A stretch of DNA of 64,000 bases from Marinobacter nitratireducens (GCF_000708045.1 NZ_ANIE01000007.1:186001-250000), one strand, 5' to 3'; counted from the first letter of the stretch, positions 46,161 through 54,878 are shown. Notes: generated by a model not told the origin, from the sequence alone. A program made the numbers and translations.

Positions 46161-48444
46161 ATGGCTGGATCCGGCCGCCACACCGGATAAGGTGATTGAG
46201 TGTGCTGCGCAGTTTGAGAGGCTTCACCGGCTTGTTCATCAACACATGGCCGAGCCCTCGGATGTGCTGCTTCAACTCATTGGTGTAGTTAGCGGTAATC
46301 ATCACCACTGGAGCCGGGTCACGGCGCCGATCATTAATCGTCGCCACCACGTTCACGCCGGTTTCGTCATTGTCGAGATGGTAGTCCGCAAGGATGACGT
46401 CGACCGGGCTTTCAGCAGGATCCAGCTGACGCTCAAGGTCCGCTAGCGAAACGGCGGTAATCACCTGACAATCCCAACCTTCAAGCAGGGTCTGCATGCC
46501 CTCACAGATGGAATGATCGTTGTCGATCACCCAGACCCTTGCGCCACCCATGCCATGATCAACGGAAGGCTGACGCAGGTCGTCCGACCCAGGACGCTTG
46601 GGCGCCAGCTTACCCAGCGGAACCCGGACACTGAACACGGACCCCCGCCCCTCTATGGAGGACACGGTGACCTCATGCCCGAGCATGCGGGAGATCTTGT
46701 CCACAATGGCCAGGCCAAGACCGAGGCCTTTATCGGCTGGCGCACCTTCCGGGCGGATACGCTTGAATTCCTGGAAGATTTCAGAAAGCTTGTCCTCAGG
46801 AATCCCCGGACCGGTATCCCAGACCTGCAAAAGCACGTGATCCCTCTGCCTCCGACATCCCAGCAGAATGCGGCCACGACCGGTATAGCGGATGGCATTG
46901 GTGAGGAAGTTCCGCAAGATACGCGCAAGCAACTGCGAATCCGACTCCACAACCGCCGACGACGGCACAAAATCGAGACGCAGTCCGCCCGCAACCGCCA
47001 TCTGACGGAACTCCCTGGCGATGTTGTTCAACAGGTCCCGAAGATCAAACGCCGTGACATCCGGCTTGATCACACCGGCATCCAGTTTGGAGATATCCAC
47101 CAGCGTGCCCAGCAGGTTTTCCACATCGTCCAGCGAGGTACTGACGGATTTAACCAGCCCTTCGGCTTTTGGCCCGAATGACTGTTCCTGCAAGGCACTG
47201 GTAAACAGCCGGGCCGCGTTCAGCGGCTGCAACAAATCGTGGCTCACCGCCGCCAGGAACTTGGTTTTCGACAGGTTCGCGCGTTCAGCCTCAAGCTTGG
47301 CATCCCGCAACCGGGCTTCCACTGCAGCCCGCTCGCCGATCTCCTGGCGCAACTGATTGTTCAGCCCGGTCAGCGCGGCAGTTCGCTCCTTCACCCGACG
47401 TTCCAGATGATCGTACGCCTGTTCCAACGCCAGCGCGGTTTTGCGACGCTCGGTAATATCCCGGATCAGCACGAAGAAGCCGATGATGTCGCCCTGTTCA
47501 TCGAAGTTCGGCACATAGGAACGAAGCATGTAGCGTTCCTCGCCCAGTTCCCCGGTTTCCTCAAACTCGAACGTCACATTGTGACCATCCAGCACTTCAA
47601 GAATCTGCGGCATCAGCCGCTGATAGAACTCCGGCGAGTGGATGTCCTGTAGATGCTTGCCAAGCGGCGATTCACCACGACGCCCGTACCAGGATTCATA
47701 GACCTTGTTGCAGAACTGAATCGTCAGGTCCGCGCCGACGTAGGCAATGAGGGCAGGAACATGATCCGTCACCACACGTATCCATCGTTCGCTTTCCTCA
47801 AGCGCCTTGATGCGCCGGGCCATCTCGCTGTTCTTGACGTCCGTAATATCGGAATACAGCACCACCAGACCGCCCTCACGGGTAGGACGCTCGGTCATCT
47901 GCACCCAGCGCTGATTGGAGAGCAGAAAAACCACACCTTCCGAGTCCGGATGGCTGTGCTCTTCCACAATCAGACCACAGGTGATGGCCTGCTGTTTCAT
48001 GTCCACGATGGCCGTGCCTGGTTCAGGCGGATTGGCGCCGGCATGGCGCCAGTAGCTGCGGAAACGGCTGTTGCTCTGGATCAGCCGGTGTTGGTGATCA
48101 AACAGAACAAAGCCGTCGGCAATGCTTTCTATAGCATCACTGAGGCGCTGACGGGTGGTTTCTGCTTCTTCGCGGGCACGGTTCAGGGCCTTGTTGCTGC
48201 CCTTGAGTTCCTCCATGGCCTGGTTCAGCGCTTCGGTGCGTTCCCTCACCTGCTCAGCCAGCACCACAGAATGCTCGAACGCCGCGTAGGGCTCGGGCTT
48301 GTGGGAAGACCCGGATTCCACGCGCACAATCAGGGCATCACGAATCCTGCGGAGACGCTCATTCTCCGCTTCGAGTTCAGCAATCCGCTGATCCCGGTCG
48401 TCGCCTTGCAAGGGCGAGGGATCAGAACTGCCCGGAACTGGCAT
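46159..48444 (-). CDS. PAS hybrid sensor kinase, ErcS'-like
   Basis: About 761 aa from the ATG at 48444, which lies 23 bp inside the end of the FIST gene; the site upstream is weak. Order: N-terminal coiled coil (QRIAELEAENERLRRIRD), two PAS domains (about 120-230 and 240-370; NFDEQGDIIGFFVLIRDITERR), H box LAAVSHDLLQPLNAARLF, N box ILRNFLTNAIRYT, G boxes VWDTGPGIPEDK and GLGLGLAIVDKI, then a receiver with Asp in ILADYHLD. No membrane segment. It closely parallels the 20994-22733 kinase. In Pseudomonas a FIST gene and an erc kinase pair in the same way. Confidence 0.88.
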   Translation of the reverse strand: MPVPGSSDPSPLQGDDRDQRIAELEAENERLRRIRDALIVRVESGSSHKPEPYAAFEHSVVLAEQVRERTEALNQAMEELKGSNKALNRAREEAETTRQRLSDAIESIADGFVLFDHQHRLIQSNSRFRSYWRHAGANPPEPGTAIVDMKQQAITCGLIVEEHSHPDSEGVVFLLSNQRWVQMTERPTREGGLVVLYSDITDVKNSEMARRIKALEESERWIRVVTDHVPALIAYVGADLTIQFCNKVYESWYGRRGESPLGKHLQDIHSPEFYQRLMPQILEVLDGHNVTFEFEETGELGEERYMLRSYVPNFDEQGDIIGFFVLIRDITERRKTALALEQAYDHLERRVKERTAALTGLNNQLRQEIGERAAVEARLRDAKLEAERANLSKTKFLAAVSHDLLQPLNAARLFTSALQEQSFGPKAEGLVKSVSTSLDDVENLLGTLVDISKLDAGVIKPDVTAFDLRDLLNNIAREFRQMAVAGGLRLDFVPSSAVVESDSQLLARILRNFLTNAIRYTGRGRILLGCRRQRDHVLLQVWDTGPGIPEDKLSEIFQEFKRIRPEGAPADKGLGLGLAIVDKISRMLGHEVTVSSIEGRGSVFSVRVPLGKLAPKRPGSDDLRQPSVDHGMGGARVWVIDNDHSICEGMQTLLEGWDCQVITAVSLADLERQLDPAESPVDVILADYHLDNDETGVNVVATINDRRRDPAPVVMITANYTNELKQHIRGLGHVLMNKPVKPLKLRSTLNHLIRCGGRIQP

Positions 48445-49702
48445 CAGGCTGGCCAATGACCACCCCCGTGAACGTCTGATTGATATGCATGCCGTCAAAC
48501 TGCTCGCCGTAGGTATTGAAGCCAATCACCTTATGATGCCGCAAAAATTCCGACACGGCCTCAACTTCACCGGTGAGCTCCGCTTCCAGGCGTCGCAGGA
48601 AGCAGTCGCACCCAATGGTCACCAGCGGCGGCCCGACACTCCGTTCGGAGGCCTCGATCTGGGTCCGAACACTGTCCAGCAACGACTCCGGCTCCATCGC
48701 TGTCATCACGATGCCGGTTTCCACGGCGCAATAGAAGGTCAGGCTCTTGTCCGGGTTGACGCGCTGAATGGAACGGATGAAATAGTGTCCACCGATTTTC
48801 ACGCCCAGTGGTCGCAGGGCAAACACTTTGCGGTCAAGCTCATCAACACTCAGACCAACCGCCCGGGCGTAGGCTTCAGCGGCCGGCTCCGCATTGAGCT
48901 CATGCACAGTACGGCTCTCGGCACAGGCTTTGGTGACCACGAGTTTTTCGCTTCGATCCACCATATGGTGTGTGGAGAATACGCGAAAATCCAGCGGCGT
49001 ATTGACCAGCAGGACAGTCGCTGCACCGGTGTGAAACTTACCATCGTAAAAAACATGCGTGTTTGCCAGACGCTCGTCGTCACCGGCTGAACCACCAAAT
49101 TGCGGGATCGACCCCAGGGCCGCGTTCAGGGTTGCCAGTACCAGCTCTTCACGGCTCGACAGGCCGTCCAAAAGCGTGATAGCGAAGGTATTGCCTTTGA
49201 CAGGGGCAAGCTGGGCATTTCGACACGTCGTCAACAAGCCGTCGATGACACCCTGAGCGTCCTGAAGCGTAAACTGATCCAGCTCACTGATCAAAGCACA
49301 ATCGATGGCAAAATAACGCTCGTCAAACCCGATGGCAGTAATGCAGCCCCGACCATAACCATCCGGGGTGATTTCACCCGCAGAGGTACACCCGCAGACC
49401 CGAACATCGCCAAAAGCATGTTCCAGGGCAATACCAAGACGCCCGAGATCGTATTCCGCCGAGCAGAAGAAAAGGACACATCCAAGATGTTCGTGACTAA
49501 GCTGACTGGCCAGGTTCGTGGCCGCCAACATTGGATCGCGCACATGGGAGCTTGCGACGCGAACAGCGGGCAGGGTTGTCGCAGACTTCATTTCGACAGG
49601 CTCCAGGCGCGGATGGGTTTCTTCCGATTTTACGGAATCCACGTAGGCAGCCAATGCGACTTCAGTGCTTTTAATAGGCGCGCCAAAATGATCATAAGCC
49701 AT
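48422..49702 (-). CDS. FIST-domain sensor protein
   Basis: About 426 aa from the ATG at 49702 (AGGAGGT about 11 nt upstream). FIST_N spans roughly residues 55-260 (LGCVLFFCSAEYDLGRLG, VCGCTSAGEITPDGYG, ITLLDGLSSREE, FGGSAGDD) and FIST_C follows (VNPDKSLTFYCAVETGIVM, GCDCFLRRLEAEL, GFNTYGEQFDGMHINQTFTGV). FIST proteins are predicted to bind small ligands and feed signals to kinases or chemotaxis. Translation is coupled to the hybrid kinase downstream, so it is likely the sensory partner of that kinase. Confidence 0.9.
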   Translation of the reverse strand: MAYDHFGAPIKSTEVALAAYVDSVKSEETHPRLEPVEMKSATTLPAVRVASSHVRDPMLAATNLASQLSHEHLGCVLFFCSAEYDLGRLGIALEHAFGDVRVCGCTSAGEITPDGYGRGCITAIGFDERYFAIDCALISELDQFTLQDAQGVIDGLLTTCRNAQLAPVKGNTFAITLLDGLSSREELVLATLNAALGSIPQFGGSAGDDERLANTHVFYDGKFHTGAATVLLVNTPLDFRVFSTHHMVDRSEKLVVTKACAESRTVHELNAEPAAEAYARAVGLSVDELDRKVFALRPLGVKIGGHYFIRSIQRVNPDKSLTFYCAVETGIVMTAMEPESLLDSVRTQIEASERSVGPPLVTIGCDCFLRRLEAELTGEVEAVSEFLRHHKVIGFNTYGEQFDGMHINQTFTGVVIGQPDASSGQF

Positions 49703-49763
49703 TGATTTAAATACCTCCTGAATCAATGCCCGGCGGCGCTGCCAGCTCACAATGGAACAAACC

Positions 49764-49782
49764 GGCACTTTAGTCTTAGTAC
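49764..49782 (-). promoter_or_regulatory. Variant ACTAAAGT site before the FIST gene
   Basis: Minus strand GTACTAAGACTAAAGTGCC, about 62 bp before the FIST start. It shares ACTAAAGT and GTACTA with the erbR-region site. Tentative. Confidence 0.35.
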
Positions 49783-49786
49783 AGGC

Positions 49787-49821
49787 GCTCCCGACACCGG
49801 CATCCGTACCGTGCCGGGAGC
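49787..49821 (-). terminator. Hairpin after porin gene
   Basis: GCTCCCG (49787-49793) pairs with CGGGAGC (49815-49821), 22 bp past the porin stop. No clear T tract, so terminator activity is uncertain. Confidence 0.45.
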
Positions 49822-49842
49822 TGGCCCTCGTTACGTAAACGC

Positions 49843-50946
49843 TCAGAACGTAACGATGGCACCCAGTGCAATCGTATCTGCGTCGGCAGCATCGGCACCG
49901 GAGGACTTCACGGTCTGCTCAAACATGTTGTATTCGGCAACCAGTTTGAAGTTGCTGTTTACATCATGGAACAGGGCCACTGAAGAGTTCTCGGTTTCGA
50001 AATCGGCCTGATCAGACTCGGTTTCACCGTAGGAGAGCACGAAACGATTACTTCCCAGGGTGTACGAACCCTGCAGCAGGTAACCGCTGGCATCTTCTTC
50101 GGTGGTGAGGTTCGCGTCGGTGATCAGGACGGGAATATCACCTTCCGAGTTGAAGCCGGACGCGGTAACAGACAGGCCGGCAACCGCAGCGCGAACACCG
50201 TAGCCAACGCCGGTGGAGCTGATAGACGTCGTTGCATTTTCAGACTTCTGGGAACGGCCGTTGACCCAGCCGGTCAACGCCACACCACTCAGATCCGCAC
50301 TGTAGGTAAGCTCAGCCTCAATACGCGGTGCAGACTGCTCAGACTGCGGTCCCGGTGTCGTGTTGGCCGGCTCAAGAACACCCGCGGCAACCTTCAGACC
50401 ACCCATGTCCGGAGAGCGGTAGGTAATCTGCGCGGATGGATTCGGATACGGATAACCAGAGCGGATATTGCCGAATGAAACGCCGGTAGCCGCGCCTGGA
50501 GAGCCGAAGCCCATCAGGATTTCATCCAGGAAAATGTTGTTGCGAGCGTAGAGGCCAAAGTCCTTACCGATCAGAACCTGACCAAAGCTGCCATCCACCG
50601 TGGCATACAGCTGACGAACGTCAATAGCGGTATCCGTCGGAGACTGCAGACTGTCGTTGATTGTGGACCAGAAAGAAGAACGCCCACCCATCGTCAGGTC
50701 GCCTACTTCCTTACTGAAATTGAAACCAATGGTGTTGGGCAGAAAACCCATCTTGATGTCAGAGTTGCGGGTATCAGCAATCTTGTCGTCACGGTTCACG
50801 TAGAACGCGTTAAAATAACCGTCGACAGAGAAGGTCGTGCCGTCTTCGTTATATACCTCAACAGCTGCGTTGGCACCAGCGCTTGCGCCCATCGCAGCTA
50901 CCATGGCCATCGCCAGCCCTGACTTTCTGAAGTTGTTGTTTTTCAT
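49843..50946 (-). CDS. Gram-negative porin
   Basis: 367 aa. Signal peptide MKNNNFRKSGLAMAMVAAMGASAGANA, then a 16-strand-like barrel: TTFSVDGYFNAFYVNRDD, LPNTIGFNFSKEVGDLTMGGRSSFW, QLYATVDGSFGQVLIGKDFGLYARNN, ending IALGAIVTF with terminal Phe, the outer-membrane insertion signal. Unlike the OprP-type porin at 16693. GGGGGAA precedes the ATG, and a CCCAAAGT site is 160 bp upstream, so it may allow entry of alcohols or metal for this island; inference. Confidence 0.88.
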   Translation of the reverse strand: MKNNNFRKSGLAMAMVAAMGASAGANAAVEVYNEDGTTFSVDGYFNAFYVNRDDKIADTRNSDIKMGFLPNTIGFNFSKEVGDLTMGGRSSFWSTINDSLQSPTDTAIDVRQLYATVDGSFGQVLIGKDFGLYARNNIFLDEILMGFGSPGAATGVSFGNIRSGYPYPNPSAQITYRSPDMGGLKVAAGVLEPANTTPGPQSEQSAPRIEAELTYSADLSGVALTGWVNGRSQKSENATTSISSTGVGYGVRAAVAGLSVTASGFNSEGDIPVLITDANLTTEEDASGYLLQGSYTLGSNRFVLSYGETESDQADFETENSSVALFHDVNSNFKLVAEYNMFEQTVKSSGADAADADTIALGAIVTF

Positions 50947-51105
50947 AATTCCCCCGGTTGTTTTTGGAAATCTGGGTTCTGGATACCGGACAGCCCGGTT
51001 ATCCGAGGCGTGGTCTGTCGCCTGAATTCCATGGTCGGTCAGGGGGGGAAATTGGGAAATGCGTCAAGGGAGCAGGTTTTCTGCTCATTTGGGAGGCATT
51101 GGAAA

Positions 51106-51118
51106 CAACACTTTGGGA
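51106..51118 (-). promoter_or_regulatory. CCCAAAGT-type site upstream of porin
   Basis: Minus strand TCCCAAAGTGTTG, 160 bp before the porin start; the first ten bases match the pqqA site apart from none in CCCAAAGT. A weaker copy (TCCCAAATGAG) lies at 51083-51093. Confidence 0.5.
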
Positions 51119-52606
51119 TTACGACCCGCCTGGAAACTGCTCCAGTTCCAGCAAGCAATCGGTCAGGAAGGTATCCGGATTTGCCAGTGTTGCCTCGTCG
51201 GCAACGACGCCAAACTGAACCTGGCCGCCATAGCTAACGATACTGACGCCCAGCCCGATATCGCCTGCCTGGGGCACCCAGAACATCTGTTCGGTTATCG
51301 GACAACCCGCCAGGTATCGGGGCTCCGGGGTTCCGGGAACGTTGGAGACCACCGCACTCGCCTTGTGATAAAGCACATCGGCAATGGGCTGGCGTAGCGT
51401 CTCAGGGATTAAAGAAGCGCTTGATGCCAGTCCCCAGGAGATGCCCGGCTGCCAACTCTTCTTCAGCCGGCGGGTTTCATGCTTGATACGGTAAAGCCGT
51501 TCAAGCGGGCTCTCACCATCAACCGGCAAAGGCACGAAGACCGTTCCAAAAAAGTTTCCAAGCTCGCCAGCTTCGGGCTTGAGTTCATCCGGCAGGCGAC
51601 TGCGGATATCCACCGGGATAGCGGCGTGAAGCACCGCGTCGTCCAGTTGCTCCTCATCAAACCCCAGGCGAGTTCGAACCGCCGCAGCCACGCAACTAAG
51701 CAGCACGTCATTGATGGTGACCCGGGTACTCCTGGCAATCGCACGAAAACGATCCAGTGGTACCGGGGCGGACCAGCGGCACAGCCGCCTTCCCAGCAAT
51801 GGCCGCTTCAGCTCCGACGGCGAATCGGCGGGTTCCACCAGGAATTCAGTGAGCTCATGGACCAGTTTCACGCCCTTATGGGCCACTCGCTCCAACATTC
51901 CACCAACCTGAGACCGCTGGCTGGCCTCCCCTTCCTGATCCGGCGCTGGGCCGGGCTCCAGGGTTGTTTCACCGGACTGAACCAGTTGTTCAAGCCAGGC
52001 CTGGGCGGCGGTGGTCCATCGTGACAGGTCCGATTTCTCGGCCGCACCATAGATGGCCGGGTGCTGTTGGGGAGAAGGCGGGCACAGTCGATCAAAGATA
52101 CCGAGGAGTGACAAACCGTCGGCGTAACAGTGGTGCACCCGCAGTAGCAGGGCCGCGCCTCCTTCTGCGTTGGGAGCCAGCCAGAACTTCCAGCGCGGAC
52201 GGTAGAGCGCCAGAGGCTGATTCAGGCGGGCGGAGACCCACTCCTGCAACTGATCCCGGGTAAACCTGTCGATCACGACATCAAGATGGTGCTTCAAATC
52301 AAACACTGGGTCCGGTTCCCAGCGCCAGACAGCCCCACTTTTGACGGGCATAAACCGGAATCGCTCCCAGGCCATCCAGTAGACCCGGAGAAACTCCCTG
52401 AATCGGGCAGCGGTCAACCCTTCCACCCTCAACATGACCGTGATGGTCATCGGGTTCTCCGGGCGTTCCAGAGCCAGCCAGGCTGAATCCGCAGGCAGCA
52501 GGAGATGCGATTGCTCGTGGCTCAAACCTGAACGTCCCCGGGTGATTGATGAAGGTAAGTAAAAACCGAACTCCGCATTGTGCCAGACAACCCCCACAGG
52601 CTCCAT
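51119..52606 (-). CDS. Wax ester synthase / diacylglycerol acyltransferase
   Basis: 495 aa from an ATG without a clear ribosome site; a TTG about 28 codons in (LSHEQSHLLLP) is an alternative that gives the more usual length. The catalytic HHxxxDG is HHCYADG (His158, His159, Asp163, Gly164). Later blocks include TINDVLLSCVAAAVRTRLG, SNVPGTPEPRYLAGCPI and LGVSIVSYGGQVQFGVVAD. It joins acyl-CoA to fatty alcohols or diacylglycerol for storage lipid, a Marinobacter hallmark. Alcohol supply and storage may be linked physiologically; no direct evidence here. Confidence 0.9.
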   Translation of the reverse strand: MEPVGVVWHNAEFGFYLPSSITRGRSGLSHEQSHLLLPADSAWLALERPENPMTITVMLRVEGLTAARFREFLRVYWMAWERFRFMPVKSGAVWRWEPDPVFDLKHHLDVVIDRFTRDQLQEWVSARLNQPLALYRPRWKFWLAPNAEGGAALLLRVHHCYADGLSLLGIFDRLCPPSPQQHPAIYGAAEKSDLSRWTTAAQAWLEQLVQSGETTLEPGPAPDQEGEASQRSQVGGMLERVAHKGVKLVHELTEFLVEPADSPSELKRPLLGRRLCRWSAPVPLDRFRAIARSTRVTINDVLLSCVAAAVRTRLGFDEEQLDDAVLHAAIPVDIRSRLPDELKPEAGELGNFFGTVFVPLPVDGESPLERLYRIKHETRRLKKSWQPGISWGLASSASLIPETLRQPIADVLYHKASAVVSNVPGTPEPRYLAGCPITEQMFWVPQAGDIGLGVSIVSYGGQVQFGVVADEATLANPDTFLTDCLLELEQFPGGS

Positions 52607-52644
52607 ACAGCAAACCAGCGAGCAAAGTTACAAAAAGTTACACG

Positions 52645-52658
52645 TGAACAACCGTTCA
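52645..52658. promoter_or_regulatory. TGAAC-N4-GTTCA palindrome with -10-like TATACT
   Basis: TGAAC, AACC, GTTCA is a perfect 5-bp inverted repeat, 4 bp before TATACT (52663-52668). The spacing suggests a TetR-type repressor site at a promoter reading toward the alpha/beta hydrolase. It resembles the DesT-type lipid operator. A direct repeat AAGTTACA (near 52625 and 52635) lies just upstream. The 241-bp gap otherwise holds nothing I can name. Confidence 0.45.
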
Positions 52659-52847
52659 TCCCTATACTGGTTATAAGCCTTGATGCAATGGTTATTAGCT
52701 GGCCCGAACCAACGACAGTTGGCTCTGGATCATCAAAAATCCGGTTGCCAGCGCCAATAAACGGCGCCTCGTTTCGCGGTACAAAAGAATAACCAGCCAC
52801 TTCCAAGATTAATAAAAGGCCATTGCAGTGCTGGTGGGAGAGCAGTT

Positions 52848-53771
52848 ATGAAAGCAAGCCATGTACGTAAACTGATCAAACCGATTGATAGCGCTTACTC
52901 CGAAATGTTTTCGGGAAGGGTTTATCGCGTCGGAAAAGGGGCCGTTTCGGTCCGCAATCACAGCGGCAAGGCCGAGCAGACCGTCGTTGGCGTCCATGGG
53001 TTCCTTGAGAACCACTGCTACTTCACCCAGGCCTATGAAGCACCGACCACGGAGCTGATCCTGCTGACCTGCAGCAACTACCACATACCGGTTAACGGGG
53101 TCACACCCGAGAAGCCTCACTGGGAAGTGCCCATCAAACACCTGGAAGCGACCATTGAGTACGATGCCTGCATCCTGAACCAGGCGCTTTCAAACCTGCC
53201 CACGACCCAGAACATCCGGGTGCATGGTCACTCTCGCGGCGGGGCTGTGATCCTGGAAGCCATCAAGCAGTGGCCAGAACTCTACGAGAACATTGAGGTT
53301 GTCCTGGAAGCGCCGGTTCTGCCCCAGGGACGCCTGCATGCACTGGTCACCATGCTACTGGAGCCGGTCAGCCACGGCATGTGGCCCTGGCTGATCCGAC
53401 TGATCAACAGCGCTCCTTCGTCGGCCTATGGCCAGACCTTCTTCGGCCGAATGAATCCACGGAAAAAGCAGCTCCTGGACAAGCTGTTCTCGTCAACCCG
53501 GGATCATCTAACCATCGTGCGCAACATTGAGAACATCATGGATTGGATGACACGGACAGACACGTCCGTGTACAACCACGTTCGCCACGGCACCTTCCTG
53601 ATTCCAGCCGTGGACCGGATCCTCGACCGCAGCGCGATGCTGGCCAGTGCCCGCCAGAGTCCGACCACCATGCGCATCGTGGAAACCGAGGCACCAAGCC
53701 ACTTCATTACCCTCGACAGCAAAGAGTGGGTACCGGGCTTCGAGACCCTGCCGGCTGCAGCCCAAAGCTGA
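52848..53771 (+). CDS. Alpha/beta hydrolase
   Basis: 307 aa. VVGVHGFLENHCYF gives the oxyanion strand, the nucleophile elbow is GHSRGGAVIL (Ser in G-H-S-R-G), and ETEAPSHFITLDS near the C terminus carries the likely catalytic His. GGGAGAG precedes the ATG. Substrate unknown; its neighbours (WS/DGAT, PHA-system protein) suggest an ester or storage-lipid hydrolase. No signal peptide, so cytoplasmic. Confidence 0.85.
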   Translation: MKASHVRKLIKPIDSAYSEMFSGRVYRVGKGAVSVRNHSGKAEQTVVGVHGFLENHCYFTQAYEAPTTELILLTCSNYHIPVNGVTPEKPHWEVPIKHLEATIEYDACILNQALSNLPTTQNIRVHGHSRGGAVILEAIKQWPELYENIEVVLEAPVLPQGRLHALVTMLLEPVSHGMWPWLIRLINSAPSSAYGQTFFGRMNPRKKQLLDKLFSSTRDHLTIVRNIENIMDWMTRTDTSVYNHVRHGTFLIPAVDRILDRSAMLASARQSPTTMRIVETEAPSHFITLDSKEWVPGFETLPAAAQS

Positions 53772-53790
53772 GCTACTGCATCCATGGCCA

Positions 53791-53836
53791 GGCTCCGTTA
53801 AACTAGCCGACCTCTGACAGCAGGTTTAACGGAGCC
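53791..53836 (+). repeat. 13-bp perfect inverted repeat sequestering a ribosome binding site
   Basis: GGCTCCGTTAAAC (53791-53803) and GTTTAACGGAGCC (53824-53836), 20-nt spacer. The right arm contains GGAG (53831-53834), the ribosome site 9 nt before the ATG at 53844. In RNA the stem would hide it. No T run follows, so it is not a standard terminator of the hydrolase gene. Confidence 0.8.
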
Positions 53837-53843
53837 CAGCACC

Positions 53844-54593
53844 ATGTACCGAGAGCGCCTGGTCAATACCCAGGTCCATTCAAACAGCGCCCGTCGTCTG
53901 CAACGCCTGCTGCTGGATTATCATGACTTTCGCCAGCATAAGGCGGCCCACCCATTGCACCCCGACACGTTTGTTGTCGCCGACTGGCAGGCCGAGCGGC
54001 TAAAAGCAACCCATCGGGATCTGTACGAACATCCTGGCTATCACACCGGGCTGGAGTTTCTGCTGACCGACCTCTATGCGCCGGCAGGCATGACTCACAG
54101 GGATGACAATATCGACCGGGTCTTCCCCAAGATGGTGAAATGGTTGCCAGACAACCTGCTGGATACCTTTGCGGGACTGGTGGAACTGAACCTTTTGACT
54201 CAACGTCTGGATCTTGAGCTGGCAGAGCAGTTCGTAAGCAAGGGGCTCCGAACCGAATCACTGAGTGCTGAGCAGTATTGCGCCGCCTATCGTGAGGGCA
54301 ACCAACAGCCTGCGCGGGAACGGCAAATCGAACTCGTGGCGGAAGTCGGGCAGCAGCTGGACCGCTATGTTCGCAATCGGACGCTGGGCTGGCTCCTCAC
54401 CATGACCCGGACACCGGCAGACATGGCGGATCTCAGCGATCTACACGACTTCCTGCACCGGGGATACAACGCGTTCCGCAAAATGGATGACGTGAACACT
54501 CTGATCGACAGGCTGGTTATCCGTGAGCGACGGGTCATGGAAAACATTCTGACAGGTCACCCGGAACCTTTCCGATTGCCGGGTGACCTGTAG
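53844..54593 (+). CDS. FFLEELY-motif-like hypothetical protein
   Basis: 249 aa, soluble and mostly helical. It contains HTGLEFLLTDLYAPAGMTHRDDNIDRVFPKMVKWLP, which resembles the FFLEELY-motif proteins of gammaproteobacteria (F-L-L-T-D-L-Y here). Function unknown. No membrane segment or catalytic pattern. It is bracketed by two perfect 13-bp inverted repeats, one over its ribosome site and one over its last codons. Confidence 0.75.
   Translation: MYRERLVNTQVHSNSARRLQRLLLDYHDFRQHKAAHPLHPDTFVVADWQAERLKATHRDLYEHPGYHTGLEFLLTDLYAPAGMTHRDDNIDRVFPKMVKWLPDNLLDTFAGLVELNLLTQRLDLELAEQFVSKGLRTESLSAEQYCAAYREGNQQPARERQIELVAEVGQQLDRYVRNRTLGWLLTMTRTPADMADLSDLHDFLHRGYNAFRKMDDVNTLIDRLVIRERRVMENILTGHPEPFRLPGDL
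54552..54591. repeat. 13-bp perfect inverted repeat at the end of the FFLEELY-like gene
   Basis: ACAGGTCACCCGG (54552-54564) and CCGGGTGACCTGT (54579-54591), 14-nt loop. It overlaps the last codons and reaches the stop codon. Without a T tract it may act as a mRNA end or a transcription stop for the convergent pair. Confidence 0.75.
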
Positions 54594-54596
54594 CCC

Positions 54597-54878
54597 TCAA
54601 CCGTTACCGACGATCTGATCCAGCTGACTGTGAATTTCCTGCTCGATTTTGGATTTGAAGGGCCTCAACAACATACCGAGCTCAAGGTGAATGTGCAGAT
54701 CGGCGTGATCAATCGTCAGTTGTCCCTTGACGCCACTGCGCTTGAACCGAAGCACGTCCCCTTCCCACTGATAATTGACGTCGAACTGTTTTGACAGATC
54801 CTGGGCCAGGGTTTCAGCCGCCTGACGGGCGTGAGCCTTGTCGAGACTGTGGGGGCGGTGTACATCAATGACAGACAT
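54597..54878 (-). CDS. Polyhydroxyalkanoic acid system protein
   Basis: 93 aa. SVIDVHRPHSLDKAHARQAAETLAQDLSKQFDVNYQWEG followed by LRFKRSGVKGQLTIDHADLHIHLELGMLLRPFKSKIEQEI matches the small family annotated as PHA system proteins, and occurs near phasin or PHA granule genes in pseudomonads. Its biochemical role is not known. Divergent from ubiE, convergent with the FFLEELY-like gene. Confidence 0.82.
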   Translation of the reverse strand: MSVIDVHRPHSLDKAHARQAAETLAQDLSKQFDVNYQWEGDVLRFKRSGVKGQLTIDHADLHIHLELGMLLRPFKSKIEQEIHSQLDQIVGNG

